Assembly (NCBI RefSeq): GCF_001614315.2
Contig: NZ_LVEG02000011.1
Location: 124,001 to 188,000 of the forward strand
Direction: 5' to 3'
Origin: Halofilum ochraceum
Lineage (GTDB): Bacteria; Pseudomonadota; Gammaproteobacteria; XJ16; Halofilaceae
DNA: 64,000 bases
Of this stretch, positions 1 to 9,151 are shown piece after piece. The notes under the pieces are model-generated. The model did no database searches and was not told the origin of the DNA. It was given only the letters and a program-made list of their open reading frames with translations. Positions within the stretch are counted from its first letter, which is position 1. Each line of letters starts with the position of its first letter. A program made the translations under genes and the position numbers.

Positions 1-37
1 TACCGGCGAAAACCATCCAGCGTTCCGAGCTGCTCAT
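1..37 (-). CDS. N-terminus of an unidentified protein, cut by the window edge
   Basis: Twelve codons are visible on the minus strand, reading MSSSERWMVFAG, before the window ends. The ATG at 37-35 is preceded by a good ribosome-binding site (GAAGGAG on the minus strand, 44-50) with a 6-base gap, which is the main reason to call a gene. Too little is visible to assign a family; the start of a hydrophobic stretch (WMVFAG) would fit a membrane protein, but that is a guess. Confidence 0.45.
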   Translation of the reverse strand, partial: MSSSERWMVFAG

Positions 38-297
38 GCGGGGCTCCTTCGGTTACGGTGCGGTCCGTGTCGCGCCTGATGCGGCTATAGCAGCGACCGG
101 CGCCCGTGGATCATCGCGGGGCGGTAGCCTAAAATGATACGCGATCCATGCCGGCCACAGGGGATCCACGGAACCGGGTCGCCCCGCGCGCCCGACAGCC
201 TTGCCCGGCTGGTCTCCCGGCCGTCCCCGCGTCCGGGCATTGCAGCGTCGATGCCGGTACGGGTTGGCGGCACCCATTCAACCGCCGGAAGAACATC

Positions 298-501
298 ATG
301 AAGCGATTCGGTATCCGCAAGACGCTCGCGCCGGACCATCCGCGGCGGCAGTCGCATCTACTGGGCGACGACTGGGAGGCCTTCGAGTGGTACGAGGACG
401 AACGCGACCGCGATGCCGCGCTGAAGGAAATGCAGCGCGAGCACCTGTATTCGCGCCGTGGCGACGTGCCGCGCCTCGTACTGGAGCGGGTCGACCGCTG
501 A
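298..501 (+). CDS. Small charged protein of unknown function (67 aa)
   Basis: I do not recognise this protein. It starts MKRFGIRKTLAPDH, is rich in Arg, Asp and Glu, and has no membrane segment or cysteine, so it should be a soluble cytoplasmic protein. The central part is strongly acidic and aromatic (DDWEAFEWYEDERDRD), the end basic. The ATG at 298 was chosen because a GGAAGA ribosome-binding site lies just upstream; the same frame is open further upstream, but that part looks like random high-GC coding. It is followed at once by the DUF423 gene, whose likely ribosome-binding site begins at its stop codon, so the two are probably co-transcribed and translationally coupled. Confidence 0.55.
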   Translation: MKRFGIRKTLAPDHPRRQSHLLGDDWEAFEWYEDERDRDAALKEMQREHLYSRRGDVPRLVLERVDR

Positions 502-517
502 GGCGGTCGCTGCGGCT

Positions 518-898
518 TTGATCCGCTGGGCCTTCATCGCCGCCGGCATATCGGGCCTGCTCGCGGTCGCAATCGGGGCCTTTGGCGCCCATGCCCTGCG
601 CGACGCGCTGGGCGCCGATATGCGGGCGGTGTTCGAAACGGCCGGGCACTATCATTTCGTTCACACCCTGGCGTTGCTTCTGGTGGCCATTGCGCCGGCC
701 GCCGGTCTCCCGCGCGCGCCGCTGGTCCTGGCCGGCCTCGCATGGTCGTTCGGCATCGTCGTCTTCAGCGGCTCCCTGTATCTCCTCGCGATCACCGGTA
801 TCGGCTGGCTGGGAGCGGTCACGCCGATCGGAGGCGTCGCCTTCCTCCTCGGCTGGGGTGCGGTCATTGTCGGCGGCTGCTATAGGGAGAGCCGATGA
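518..898 (+). CDS. DUF423 family small inner-membrane protein
   Basis: This is a hydrophobic protein of about 126 residues with four predicted membrane segments, the usual size and shape of the DUF423 (YgdD/TMEM256-like) family. The family hallmarks are visible: an N-terminal segment ending [10 protein letters not shown], then [16 protein letters not shown], then a C-terminal pair of hydrophobic helices with a TPIGG turn. The function of the family is not established. No ATG fits the family N-terminus; I chose TTG at 518 because the protein then begins [12 protein letters not shown] like family members, with GAGGCGG at 500-506 as ribosome-binding site. A longer frame from 458 would overlap the upstream gene. 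Its stop overlaps the next start (ATGA at 895-898), so it is coupled to the SDR gene. Confidence 0.8.
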   Translation: MIRWAFIAAGISGLLAVAIGAFGAHALRDALGADMRAVFETAGHYHFVHTLALLLVAIAPAAGLPRAPLVLAGLAWSFGIVVFSGSLYLLAITGIGWLGAVTPIGGVAFLLGWGAVIVGGCYRESR

Positions 899-1683
899 AC
901 ACGAACAATCATGCCGTGCGCGAGAGGCGCGGCACTGCGGCCGGGCTCGCCGGGCGACTGGTGCTTGTGACCGGCGCCGCCCATGGCATCGGGGCGGCGA
1001 TCGCGACCACCCTGGTCCGTCACGGCATGCACGTGCTCGCCACGGACATCGACCACGTTGGTCTGGAGCGCCTGCATCACGAGGTCTCGAGCGAGGCGCT
1101 CGAGGTGCGCGTCATGGACGTCACCGACGCGGCTCAGGTGACACGGACCATCCACGAAGCGGTCGAGCATTTCGGTACGCTGCACGGGCTGGTCAACAAC
1201 GCAGCGATCGCCAACCCCGAAAATGGCCCCATCGAGGACCTCGACCCCGCCGAATGGGAGCGCCGCCTGCGGACCAATCTCACCGGCGCGTTCCATTGTG
1301 TCCGTGCCGCGGTCCCGTATCTGCGGCTGGCCGGCGGCGCCATCATCAACATCGCGTCGACCCGCGCTCATCAGTCCGAAGCCCATACCGAGGCCTATGC
1401 GGCCAGCAAGGGTGGACTGGTCGCACTGACGCACGCCCTCGCCGTCAGCCTCGGCCCCGCCATCCGCGTGAATGCCGTCAGTCCCGGCTGGATCGCCCAG
1501 CCCCAGGATCGGCTCGATCTGAGCGCAGAAGACCACGACCAGCATCCCGTCGGTCGGGTCGGGCGGCCGGAGGACGTCGCCGAACTCGTCGCCTGGCTCT
1601 TGTCGGATGCGGCCGGATTCGTCACCGGGCAGGAATGGACGGTCGACGGGGGCATGACCCGGCGCATGATCTACGCCGAATGA
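895..1683 (+). CDS. SDR family NAD(P)-dependent oxidoreductase
   Basis: A 262-residue classical short-chain dehydrogenase/reductase with a Rossmann fold. The cofactor motif TGAAHGIG is at residues 26-33, the NNA motif follows strand 4 ([13 protein letters not shown]), and the catalytic YxxxK is YAASK with Tyr about 168 and Lys about 172. The aspartate after strand 2 (LATDID) suggests NAD(H) rather than NADP(H) preference. The C-terminus [13 protein letters not shown] is typical of the family. The substrate cannot be told from sequence. It overlaps the DUF423 gene upstream by 4 bases and the ParS-like gene downstream by 4 bases, so the three form a translationally coupled operon. The N-terminus is about 18 residues longer than a minimal SDR. 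Confidence 0.9.
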   Translation: MNTNNHAVRERRGTAAGLAGRLVLVTGAAHGIGAAIATTLVRHGMHVLATDIDHVGLERLHHEVSSEALEVRVMDVTDAAQVTRTIHEAVEHFGTLHGLVNNAAIANPENGPIEDLDPAEWERRLRTNLTGAFHCVRAAVPYLRLAGGAIINIASTRAHQSEAHTEAYAASKGGLVALTHALAVSLGPAIRVNAVSPGWIAQPQDRLDLSAEDHDQHPVGRVGRPEDVAELVAWLLSDAAGFVTGQEWTVDGGMTRRMIYAE

Positions 1684-2108
1684 ACCGTAACGCCCCGCCA
1701 GCGGCGGCCCCTTCGGATGCGGGCGGGCAGGGGCGGGCGGGTCGCGCGGAGACCGCGCTCCTGCGCGCCGTGCTGCACATCCTGTTTGGCGTGTGGGGGC
1801 TGAGTGTGCGCGAGGTCGCCCCCATTCTCGGCGGGGTGCCCCTGCGCACGCTGTTTCACTGGCGCGAGCACCCCGAAATCGCCGCCATCGACACCGTGCT
1901 GCGCCACCGACTGTCCAGTCTGCTGGCGCTGCACAAGGCGCTGCGCCGGATCCATCCGGATGCGGCCGGACAGCGCGAGTGGCTGCGTGCGCCCGATACC
2001 GACGGGCGCACGCCAGTGGAGCTGCTGACCGATGGTCGTACCCGCGACATCCGCTTCCTGCGCGACCGTGCGCGCAGCGGGACGCATGAGGATGAGGGCG
2101 CGCGCTAA
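1680..2108 (+). CDS. MbcA/ParS/Xre antitoxin-like protein without a visible toxin partner
   Basis: A 142-residue protein with an N-terminal helical region (about residues 25-60, [20 protein letters not shown] looks helix-turn-helix-like) and a C-terminal stretch matching the Xre/MbcA/ParS toxin-binding domain: [22 protein letters not shown], compare the family pattern W-L-x-x-P-x(3-6)-G-x-T-P-x-E-L-L. Such proteins are normally the antitoxins of RES-domain toxins (ParT/MbcT). Here no RES protein is encoded next to it; instead its ATG overlaps the stop of the SDR gene (ATGA), so it is co-translated with a metabolic enzyme. It may be an orphan regulator. The family assignment rests on motif recognition only. 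Confidence 0.65.
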   Translation: MNRNAPPAAAPSDAGGQGRAGRAETALLRAVLHILFGVWGLSVREVAPILGGVPLRTLFHWREHPEIAAIDTVLRHRLSSLLALHKALRRIHPDAAGQREWLRAPDTDGRTPVELLTDGRTRDIRFLRDRARSGTHEDEGAR

Positions 2109-2261
2109 CGCACGCATGGCCCACTGGCGCTTGAGCGGAAGCCCTACCGCTTCGGGGCGGCGCTGCTATGCTTGAAGAAGGCTCCACCGGTGATGGGAAG
2201 ATGACGTCTGTTCTCCCGGATACGGCGCGGAACCGGGCGTTGCATTCGAGGCACAATCCGT

Positions 2262-3167
2262 ATGTCCGATCCGATTCCCGTGGCAGGGTACGACGCGATC
2301 TTTCGAGGGGCATTCGAGGAGAGCGCGGTCGAGTCGGCGATCCTCGATCGGTCGGGCCGCATCGTGGCCGTAAACCGCGCCTGGCGTGAATTCGCCGCGG
2401 CCAATGGCGGGGATCCTGCCGGCTATCTCGACTGGAACTATCTCGACGCGTGCCGATGCGATGAGCCCGGGATGGATGTCCTTCGCGAGTCGCTTGGCGG
2501 CGTATTCGAGGGTCGCAGCCCCGTGTTCGAGCATGAGTACCCGTGTCCGTCCCCGCGGCGCCACCGCTGGTTCGCCCTGCGCGCCCAGGGGTATCTCAGC
2601 GATGGGGCGCCGATGGCGCTGGTTACGCACACCGAGATTTCGCGCCGCTACATCGCCGAGCGCCGGGCGGATCGCGATTCGCTGACGGGGCTGCTCAACC
2701 GGCGCGCGTTCGGTGAGCGCCTGCGTCAGGCGCTGGCGCGCGCGGAACGCGGGGAAGGCGTCGGACACCGCGGCGCCGTACTGTTCGTCGATCTCGATGC
2801 CTTCAAACGCGTCAACGACACCGCCGGGCACGATACCGGCGACGTCGTGCTGCGCGCCATCGGCGAACGCCTGCGGCGTGAGTTGCGCACCGTTGACGCC
2901 GTGGCCCGGATCGGCGGCGACGAGTTCGTGCTGCTGGCCGAGGACTGCGACACCGCCGGTGCCTGGCGCCTGGCCGAACGCGTGCGCCGGATCGTCGCGT
3001 GGCCGGTGCGGGCCCGCGGCGAGACCCACCCGGTCACCTGCAGCGTCGGCATCAGCTTCTTCCCCGAAGACGGGTTCACCGCCGCCCGGTTGATCCGCGC
3101 GGCGGATCAGGTCATGTACCGGGCCAAACGCGAGGGCGGTCAGCCCATCCGTTCTACCCGGGATTGA
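2262..3167 (+). CDS. PAS-GGDEF sensor diguanylate cyclase
   Basis: A 301-residue cytoplasmic signalling protein that should make cyclic di-GMP from two GTP. Residues about 20-125 form a PAS-like sensor domain (ESAILDRSGRIVAVNRAWREF is the usual PAS strand-helix start). The GGDEF domain follows (RDSLTGLLNRRAF at about 137) with an intact active-site GGDEF at residues 218-222. The inhibitory I-site RxxD (RTVD) lies exactly five residues before it, so product inhibition is expected. There is no transmembrane helix, so the signal is probably intracellular or diffusible. It stands alone; the gaps on both sides are about 100-150 bases. The ligand of the PAS domain cannot be read from sequence. Confidence 0.9.
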   Translation: MSDPIPVAGYDAIFRGAFEESAVESAILDRSGRIVAVNRAWREFAAANGGDPAGYLDWNYLDACRCDEPGMDVLRESLGGVFEGRSPVFEHEYPCPSPRRHRWFALRAQGYLSDGAPMALVTHTEISRRYIAERRADRDSLTGLLNRRAFGERLRQALARAERGEGVGHRGAVLFVDLDAFKRVNDTAGHDTGDVVLRAIGERLRRELRTVDAVARIGGDEFVLLAEDCDTAGAWRLAERVRRIVAWPVRARGETHPVTCSVGISFFPEDGFTAARLIRAADQVMYRAKREGGQPIRSTRD

Positions 3168-3271
3168 TCGCCGGGCGTTGCGCCCGCCGCCGGGAAGCGG
3201 CACGCTCCCGGCTCCGGCTGCCGGGCCCGTTCCCGGCTGCACTGTTCCCGAACGACTGACCCGAATCCCGT

Positions 3272-4450
3272 ATGGACACCTTTGACACAGTCATCGCCGG
3301 TGGCGGTGCAGCGGGCCTGATGTGCGCGATCGAGGCGGGGCGGCGCGGCCGGCGCGTGCTCGTGCTTGAACGCGCGGAGCGCTGCGGCAAGAAAATCCTC
3401 ATGTCGGGCGGCGGGCGCTGCAACTTCACCAACCTCTATGTCGAGCCGGAACGGTACCTCTCGGCCAATCCGCATTTCCACAAATCCGCACTCGCGCGGT
3501 ACACCCAGTGGGATTTCATCGCGCTGGTCGAGGCGCACGGTATCGCCTACCACGAAAAGGAACTCGGACAGCTTTTCTGCGATGGGTCCTCGAAGCAGAT
3601 CGTCGCGATGCTGCTGGACGAGTGCGAGCGGGTTGGCGTGCGTATCGAGGTCCGCAGCGAGGTGGAGCGCATCGAGCGCACGGCCCCGGGCTTCAAGCTC
3701 GAAACCACGCTCGGGCCGATGCGCTGCGAATCGCTCGTGATCGCCAGCGGCGGACTCTCCATCCCGAAAATGGGGGCGACCGGTTTCGGCTATCGCATCG
3801 CCCGTCGGTTCGGCCATGAGGTCCTGCCGACCCGGGCGGGACTGGTCCCGTTGACCCTCGACAGCGAGACGCTCGCTGCCTTCCGTGAACTCAAGGGCGT
3901 CTCTCTGCCCGTGACCGCCGCCTGCGAGCGACGCGGATTCGCTGCGGGCATGCTCTTCACGCACCGCGGGATCAGTGGCCCGGCCATCCTGCAGGTCTCG
4001 TCCTACTGGGAGCCCGGTGAAGCGGTCACGGTCGACCTGCTCCCCGGTCTCGACGCACCGGCGTGGTTGCTGGAGATGAAGACCGGGCGCCCGGACAGCG
4101 AGCTCCATAACGTGCTCGCCACGCGCCTGCCGAAACGCCTTGCCCAGCGCCTGTGCGACCTCATGTCGCTCGGTGGTCCGGTCCGCCATCTGCGGGACCG
4201 CGATCTCAACGCCCTGGGGCAGCGCCTCAACGCGTGGGCTTTCCTGCCCGAAGACACCGAGGGATACCGGACGGCGGAAGTGACGCTCGGCGGTGTGAGT
4301 ACCGATGAATTGTCGTCGAGCACCATGGAATCGAAGAAGATTCCGGGGCTGTACTTCATCGGCGAAGCGGTGGACGTCACCGGGCACCTCGGCGGCTACA
4401 ACTTCCAGTGGGCCTGGGCCTCGGGCCATGCGGCGGGACAGGTGGTCTGA
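3272..4450 (+). CDS. BaiN/YhiN (HI0933) family FAD-dependent oxidoreductase
   Basis: A 392-residue flavoprotein. The N-terminal dinucleotide-binding motif (DTVIAGGGAAGLMCAIEA, residues 4-21) is followed by the family signature CGKKILMSGGGRCNFTN at about residues 35-52, with two cysteines, which marks the HI0933/YhiN group rather than other FAD reductases. The C-terminal FAD motif is also present (GLYFIGEAVDVTGHLGGYNFQWAWASG). The length is as usual for the family. The physiological substrate of YhiN-type proteins is not firmly known; the distantly related BaiN was described as a bile-acid dehydratase, which need not apply here. It is monocistronic, with about 100 bases to the diguanylate cyclase gene upstream. 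Confidence 0.9.
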   Translation: MDTFDTVIAGGGAAGLMCAIEAGRRGRRVLVLERAERCGKKILMSGGGRCNFTNLYVEPERYLSANPHFHKSALARYTQWDFIALVEAHGIAYHEKELGQLFCDGSSKQIVAMLLDECERVGVRIEVRSEVERIERTAPGFKLETTLGPMRCESLVIASGGLSIPKMGATGFGYRIARRFGHEVLPTRAGLVPLTLDSETLAAFRELKGVSLPVTAACERRGFAAGMLFTHRGISGPAILQVSSYWEPGEAVTVDLLPGLDAPAWLLEMKTGRPDSELHNVLATRLPKRLAQRLCDLMSLGGPVRHLRDRDLNALGQRLNAWAFLPEDTEGYRTAEVTLGGVSTDELSSSTMESKKIPGLYFIGEAVDVTGHLGGYNFQWAWASGHAAGQVV

Positions 4451-4658
4451 TAGACGCCTGGTGTCCGGGAGAGGGCATGTGCGCGCCTGCTCCCGCAGTG
4501 ATCGCCCGATTCTTATTTACAACGTAGCCCCCAAACGGGTGACGACCCGCGTTTGCGGTTTCGCGATCGTTGGGCCCGCGGATTGCTCACCGGTGGACAC
4601 AGTCCGCCTCGGAGTGATCCCGACTACGACGACGATAATGCCATATGGGGGAACAGCC

Positions 4659-5573
4659 ATGCGCCGCACAATCCCGTTTGCAGCCATCGGACTCCTGATG
4701 TCGACTCCAGCCGGAGCGGCTTCGGTGCCTAATACTTTTTCCAGCGGTGACCCGGCCGTCGCCGCGGACGTCAACGCCAACTTCAGTGCGCTGATCAGTG
4801 ATATCGAGGCCGTGGAGAACTCGGTCCAGAATGCCACCTCGACGGCGTTCAGCAACTACTCAATGGGGCCTTCTGCCAGCGGGGCCCTGGGCGAGCGCAA
4901 CGTGACCGTTTTGGCCGTGGAAGGGAACAACTGTTATGTGGCCAGGGGGTGGTTCACCAATCCCGGGGACGTCACGGTTGAGACCGCCAGCAGCGGCACT
5001 GTAACGCCTGATGAGGTATTCGTATTCCAGTACGTCTGCGGGGATACCAGCGAGGTGACCTACGAGCAGGAATATGTCTATGCCATCCCGTCATCGGGTG
5101 GGTTCGACCAGGCCCATGGCGCCGAGATCAACGAGGATGAAGACGGCGACGGGGCATTCGAAACAGAGCAGGCATGGGACTATCGCTCGACGTTCGTGAG
5201 CAATCCATTGACGAACGCGCAGCTTGTCAGCAGTAACGAACTCTTCTTCAACGCTTCCGGCGAACTCCAGGCCTCGGGCAACTTCACACGCGTGGTCAGC
5301 GAGCTTGGACAACCGCTGACCGTGAACGGCGAGACATTCCAAAACGTCGTGGTCGAGAATTTCCTCGGCTTCGAGCGCTTGCGTTTCAAGGCCGAAGGGA
5401 TCGGTACGGTCCTCACACTGACCGGAGGCGCCATTAGCGATCCGCTTTTCAATAGCGAGCAAAGTCGTCGCGGGGCCATTTTCTATCGTGTAGACGGCCA
5501 GACCAGCGGCGATCTCAGCGGCACGCCCTTCGCGACCAGCGGGCTCCTGATCAACCAGTGGTTCCAGCAGTAA
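4659..5573 (+). CDS. Exported protein of unknown function (304 aa)
   Basis: The protein starts MRRTIPFAAIGLLMSTPAGAASV, a clear Sec signal peptide with an AGA-A cleavage site near residue 21. The mature start, NTFSSGDPAVAADVNANFSAL, is a short motif seen at the N-terminus of many exported or tail-fibre-like proteins, followed by a short coiled-coil-like stretch. The rest is polar, Ser/Thr/Asn-rich and predicted beta, with an acidic stretch INEDEDGDGAFETEQAW. Two cysteines (NNCY and QYVCGD) could form a disulfide. The start is fixed by a GGGGGAA ribosome-binding site at 4647-4653 and the signal peptide; the open frame further upstream has no meaning. The next gene, 58 bases downstream in the same direction, encodes an acidic calcium-binding-repeat lipoprotein. 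I do not recognise a family with a known role. Confidence 0.7.
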   Translation: MRRTIPFAAIGLLMSTPAGAASVPNTFSSGDPAVAADVNANFSALISDIEAVENSVQNATSTAFSNYSMGPSASGALGERNVTVLAVEGNNCYVARGWFTNPGDVTVETASSGTVTPDEVFVFQYVCGDTSEVTYEQEYVYAIPSSGGFDQAHGAEINEDEDGDGAFETEQAWDYRSTFVSNPLTNAQLVSSNELFFNASGELQASGNFTRVVSELGQPLTVNGETFQNVVVENFLGFERLRFKAEGIGTVLTLTGGAISDPLFNSEQSRRGAIFYRVDGQTSGDLSGTPFATSGLLINQWFQQ

Positions 5574-5631
5574 GCGGAATCGCCGGTTATCGGGTTGATC
5601 CGCAACACGCGTCTTACGCGAAGGGGGAATC

Positions 5632-7335
5632 ATGGATATCAGAAAACTACCGATGGCTGCGGCCATCGCGTTCCTGCTGACCGCCTGTGGCGGCGGTGGC
5701 AGCGGCGGTGGCAGTGGCGGTTCGGGCGATGGTGGTGACGATAACGGTGGTGACGACACGTCGACCACATCGGTGTCGGGCGCCTCCACCAAGGGACCGC
5801 TGCAGAACGCCGAGGTCGAGGTGTTCGCACTGGACCCGTCCGCCGCCGATGGCAAGGGTGAGGCCCTTGCACAGGGCGAAACCAATGACCAGGCCCAGGT
5901 GACCGGGCTGGAATTGGCGGATGACACGACCGGGCAGTTGCTGATCGAGTTCCGCGCCGTTGACGAGACCACCGACCTCACGACGGGTGAAGCGCCGATC
6001 ATCGGCCGGTTGACCACCGTTCGCTCGGCCGAATCGGTGATCGAGGACAGCGAGCGCGTGTTCGCCACGCCGCTGACGAGCATGGCCGTCCGGATCGCAT
6101 TGGCCAATATCGATACCGCCGACTTCGGTGGGAATGATGACGGCACCATCACCGATGCGGAGGTCGACAACGCCTTGTCCGCGGCCCAGCGACGAGTGCG
6201 GAGCATGTTCGGTTTCGGTCTGCTCGACGGTGTCGATCTGTTTACGACACCACCGCTGTTGCTGGCGGGAGAGACCGACGATCGGCAGGACGTTGTCGCG
6301 AAGTACCGGACCGCCGTCGAAGGTGTCGGAGCCCTGTCGCAGCGGATCGCCGAAGACATCGACGAGGCGAACGGTGAGGATGAGGGCACCACATCCGCGG
6401 ATGCCGCCTTCGAGGCACTGGCGGACGATGCCAGTGATGGCGCGGTGGACGGCAATAATGCCAGCGGCGATTCGATCGATACCTACGGCACCGCCGGTGC
6501 GGCGGCCACCTCGAGTACGGTCGAAAACACGGATCCGCAGACCCTGCCGATCCCGAACGACCCTGATGGGCGCACCGTCGCCGATACCAAAGATATCGTT
6601 CGTGAAGAAAAGGACGCTACCGGTAACGACTCCGCCGACGATTCGAGCGTCGACGAGACCGACACCACAACCGAGCCCGGGGATTCAGTGTCGGATATCG
6701 ATGGCGACGGTACGCCCGATTCGAGTGACGACGATATCGATGGTGACGGCGTCGACAACGATCAAGACGCCTTCCCACTCGATCCTGACGAGACCCTCGA
6801 TACCGATGGCGATGGCATCGGCAACAATGCCGATCGTGACGACGACGGCGATGGGGTGCTCGATACGACCGAGATGGTGGACGATGGCAGTGGAACGCTG
6901 GTGGATGTCGATACCGACAATGATGGGAAGGTTGATCGTCTGGATCTCGACTCCGATGACGACGGTATCCCGGACGCTGAAGAGGCCGTGGACGTCAACG
7001 ACGACGGTTTCCGGGAGGATATCGACACCGATGGCAATGGTACGCCCAACCGTCGCGATGCCGATTCCGACGGCGATGGCGTCGACGACAGTGTTGAAGG
7101 CACCGAAGATACCAACAACAGTGGTATTCCCGACTTCCGTGACCCGGAAAACGATACCGACGGTGACGGTGTAAGCAACATCGAAGAGACCGAAGACCTC
7201 GGTACGGACCCACAGGATCCGGACACTGACGGGGACGGCGTCGATGACGGAGAGGATGACTTCCCGACCGATCCCGATGCCGACACGGCCGCAGTCTGGG
7301 ACGACTTCAACTGGGGCGATGCAGTCTGGCAGTGA
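5632..7335 (+). CDS. Lipoprotein with thrombospondin type-3-like calcium-binding repeats
   Basis: A 567-residue, very acidic exported protein. The N-terminus [19 protein letters not shown] is a lipoprotein signal with Cys19 in the lipobox LTAC, followed by a glycine-serine linker. Residues about 45-120 ([21 protein letters not shown]) look like a carboxypeptidase-regulatory-type beta domain. A helical region follows (about 165-260). From about residue 355 to 550 there is a run of DxDGDGxxD repeats typical of thrombospondin type-3 modules, each with Asp side chains to bind calcium. The C-terminus is aromatic ([12 protein letters not shown]). It probably sits on the outer membrane and needs calcium to fold. 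The Asp-rich codons give false Ser/Thr-rich open frames on the other strand. The function is unknown; it is likely co-expressed with the exported protein upstream. Confidence 0.8.
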   Translation: MDIRKLPMAAAIAFLLTACGGGGSGGGSGGSGDGGDDNGGDDTSTTSVSGASTKGPLQNAEVEVFALDPSAADGKGEALAQGETNDQAQVTGLELADDTTGQLLIEFRAVDETTDLTTGEAPIIGRLTTVRSAESVIEDSERVFATPLTSMAVRIALANIDTADFGGNDDGTITDAEVDNALSAAQRRVRSMFGFGLLDGVDLFTTPPLLLAGETDDRQDVVAKYRTAVEGVGALSQRIAEDIDEANGEDEGTTSADAAFEALADDASDGAVDGNNASGDSIDTYGTAGAAATSSTVENTDPQTLPIPNDPDGRTVADTKDIVREEKDATGNDSADDSSVDETDTTTEPGDSVSDIDGDGTPDSSDDDIDGDGVDNDQDAFPLDPDETLDTDGDGIGNNADRDDDGDGVLDTTEMVDDGSGTLVDVDTDNDGKVDRLDLDSDDDGIPDAEEAVDVNDDGFREDIDTDGNGTPNRRDADSDGDGVDDSVEGTEDTNNSGIPDFRDPENDTDGDGVSNIEETEDLGTDPQDPDTDGDGVDDGEDDFPTDPDADTAAVWDDFNWGDAVWQ

Positions 7336-7459
7336 TGCCAGGCTGTAGCCGAGTCCGTCTCGGGAGTGTCGGGGGCGGGAGCAGGGACGCTCCCGTCCAG
7401 TCTTTGATTTTCTTGAAGCCGGTCGTACCCTGCACGGGTGACTGCTGTCCCCATAAGCA

Positions 7460-8686
7460 ATGGGGTGCGGGGGGAGGATGCCTGACGGCGACCCTGATCG
7501 CGGTTTCCTTGCCGAAGCTGTCGGCAATATCTATGACGCGGCGATCGATCCCGCTACGTGGGAAGTGTTTCTCGAACATCTGGCCTGCCGACTGGATGCC
7601 GAATCCGCCTCGTTGCGCGTGATCGACGAAGAGGAATCGTCTGTTCGCGCCAGTGTGGATTACAATCTGGAATCCGGGTTTCGTGACGCCTATCGCAGTT
7701 ATTACGTCAGTACTGATGTCTATCTCGAGGCGTTTCGGAGTTGCCGGCAAAGCTATGTCGCGACCGGTGAGCAGATCCTCAATGGTCGTGACATCCGCGA
7801 TACCGAATTCTTCACGGGTTACCTCCAGCCGAGAGAATCCTGGTTTATGTGTGGTGGTGTGGTCGTTCGCGACGACCCGCTGATCATCTTGATAAGCCTG
7901 GAAAGGTCACCATCGGCGGGCCCTTTCTCGGACGCGGATGCGAGTCTGCTTCGACTCCTTGTTCCCCATATACGGCGTGCGACCCGGATAGGGCATATGC
8001 TCACGGCCCGCGAACAGCAGGCGACTGTTGCGGGCAAGGCACTTGAATCGCTATCCGTCGGTATCGTTTTGCTTGATGACAGCTACGCTATACGGCATGC
8101 GAACAGAAGGGCGGAGCGCATGCTTGACCGGAATAGCGGGATCAAGCGGGTGAACGGGCGACTTACGGCTTCCAATCCCGCGGATGCCGTTCATCTGCGC
8201 GATCTGCTTGCGGCCATGAGTATCTATGGCCGCGAAAGGCAATGGTCGGACCCGGATGCAATACTCCTGTCTGCCGTGAAGGGTGAGCCGCAGTGGTTAC
8301 TGGTCGCCCGTCCGGTATTGTCGCGCCAGCCGCACGTTCTGACGTGCTCCTCCCCAATAACGTCAGCCGTATTTATCAGCAGTCTCGCCGATGCGGGATT
8401 CCTCGATCGCGACGTGCTGATGACACTCTACGCGCTCACCGAGACGGAGGCGTGGCTGGCATGTGAGCTTGCATGCGGTCAGGATCTGAATGGTCTTTCG
8501 AACGCCTGGGGAATTTCGCGCGAAACCCTGCGGACACATCTCAAACGCGTACTTTCCAAAACCAACACGCGAAAACAGGTCGATCTCGTGCGCCTGCTCA
8601 CGGGGAAACCATGGAACCTGGGATGCGGCGCGGATGGAAGAGGCGAGCTGCAGGAAGAGAGGCAGGATCAGGGCAATTGGGATTGA
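7460..8686 (+). CDS. LuxR-type transcriptional regulator with N-terminal sensor region
   Basis: A 408-residue regulator. The C-terminal part (about residues 335-395) is a LuxR/FixJ helix-turn-helix: LTETEAWLACELACG, then LSNAWGISRETLRTHLKRVLSKTNTRKQVDLVRLL. The first 320 residues match the layout of a group of LuxR regulators with a GAF/PAS-like sensor region (AVGNIYDAAIDPATWEVFLEHL is their usual start). A PAS-like core, GIVLLDDSYAIRHANRRAERML, lies at about 195-216. There is no receiver domain, so it probably binds a ligand. Two in-frame starts are possible, ATG 7460 and ATG 7478; the purine-rich GGGGGGAGG lies directly before 7478 and is too close to serve it well. It follows the lipoprotein gene by 124 bases and may control it. 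Confidence 0.85.
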   Translation: MGCGGRMPDGDPDRGFLAEAVGNIYDAAIDPATWEVFLEHLACRLDAESASLRVIDEEESSVRASVDYNLESGFRDAYRSYYVSTDVYLEAFRSCRQSYVATGEQILNGRDIRDTEFFTGYLQPRESWFMCGGVVVRDDPLIILISLERSPSAGPFSDADASLLRLLVPHIRRATRIGHMLTAREQQATVAGKALESLSVGIVLLDDSYAIRHANRRAERMLDRNSGIKRVNGRLTASNPADAVHLRDLLAAMSIYGRERQWSDPDAILLSAVKGEPQWLLVARPVLSRQPHVLTCSSPITSAVFISSLADAGFLDRDVLMTLYALTETEAWLACELACGQDLNGLSNAWGISRETLRTHLKRVLSKTNTRKQVDLVRLLTGKPWNLGCGADGRGELQEERQDQGNWD

Positions 8687-9151
8687 ACGCCCGCAGCTGC
8701 GGCGCGCCCCGACGACGCCAAGCCTCGGGTTATCCGGACGGGTGGCCGGCCTGATCTTCTGCCGGATGCGCGTGTGTTCACCACCTCATGATCATGCCCC
8801 CCGGGTGTCGTTCGCGTGGATGGTCTGGGATAGGACGAGCAAGGGTGACGGCCTTGATCGGGTGGATGAACTTTTGCCAGCCGGAATCCGATCTGATGTA
8901 ATCTGTTCGCTACACTGAACGGTGCGTGGCCTGCTCAAGCCGGCATCCGTGTATGGATAGGCAGGGATGCGGACGACCACCGTAAATCAACATGCCGACC
9001 CCGTGTTCATACAGATGCCCGGGTGCCGTCACGCACTGGATGCCGTATGAGAACCCTGTTTTCGTGGACCGATTGCGGGTCGTTCTTCGCGAGGCTCGTA
9101 CCTCGGGGCGCCGCCGCCAAACGCCGCATCCATCGCAATCCGGGCTAGGCG
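8687..9151 (+). other. 465-base gap without a convincing gene
   Basis: Reading both strands I see no frame with a ribosome-binding site, family motif or sensible composition; the open frames here are overlaps of real genes or random high-GC frames. A promoter for the amidase should lie here, but I cannot point to convincing -35 and -10 boxes. Confidence 0.5.

Noticed and set aside
582-2108. A 508-codon open frame on the plus strand
   Set aside because: Only its last 142 codons (from ATG 1680) code; the front part runs out of frame across the DUF423 and SDR genes and has the Arg/Pro-rich composition of a high-GC shadow.
6685-7527. Long minus-strand frames rich in Ser, Val and Ile opposite the TSP3 lipoprotein
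   Set aside because: They arise from the complement of GAT/GAC-rich calcium-repeat codons and have no ribosome-binding site or family motif.
8490-8918. A 142-codon frame between the LuxR gene and the amidase
   Set aside because: It overlaps the end of the LuxR gene out of frame, lacks a ribosome-binding site and shows no sensible domain.
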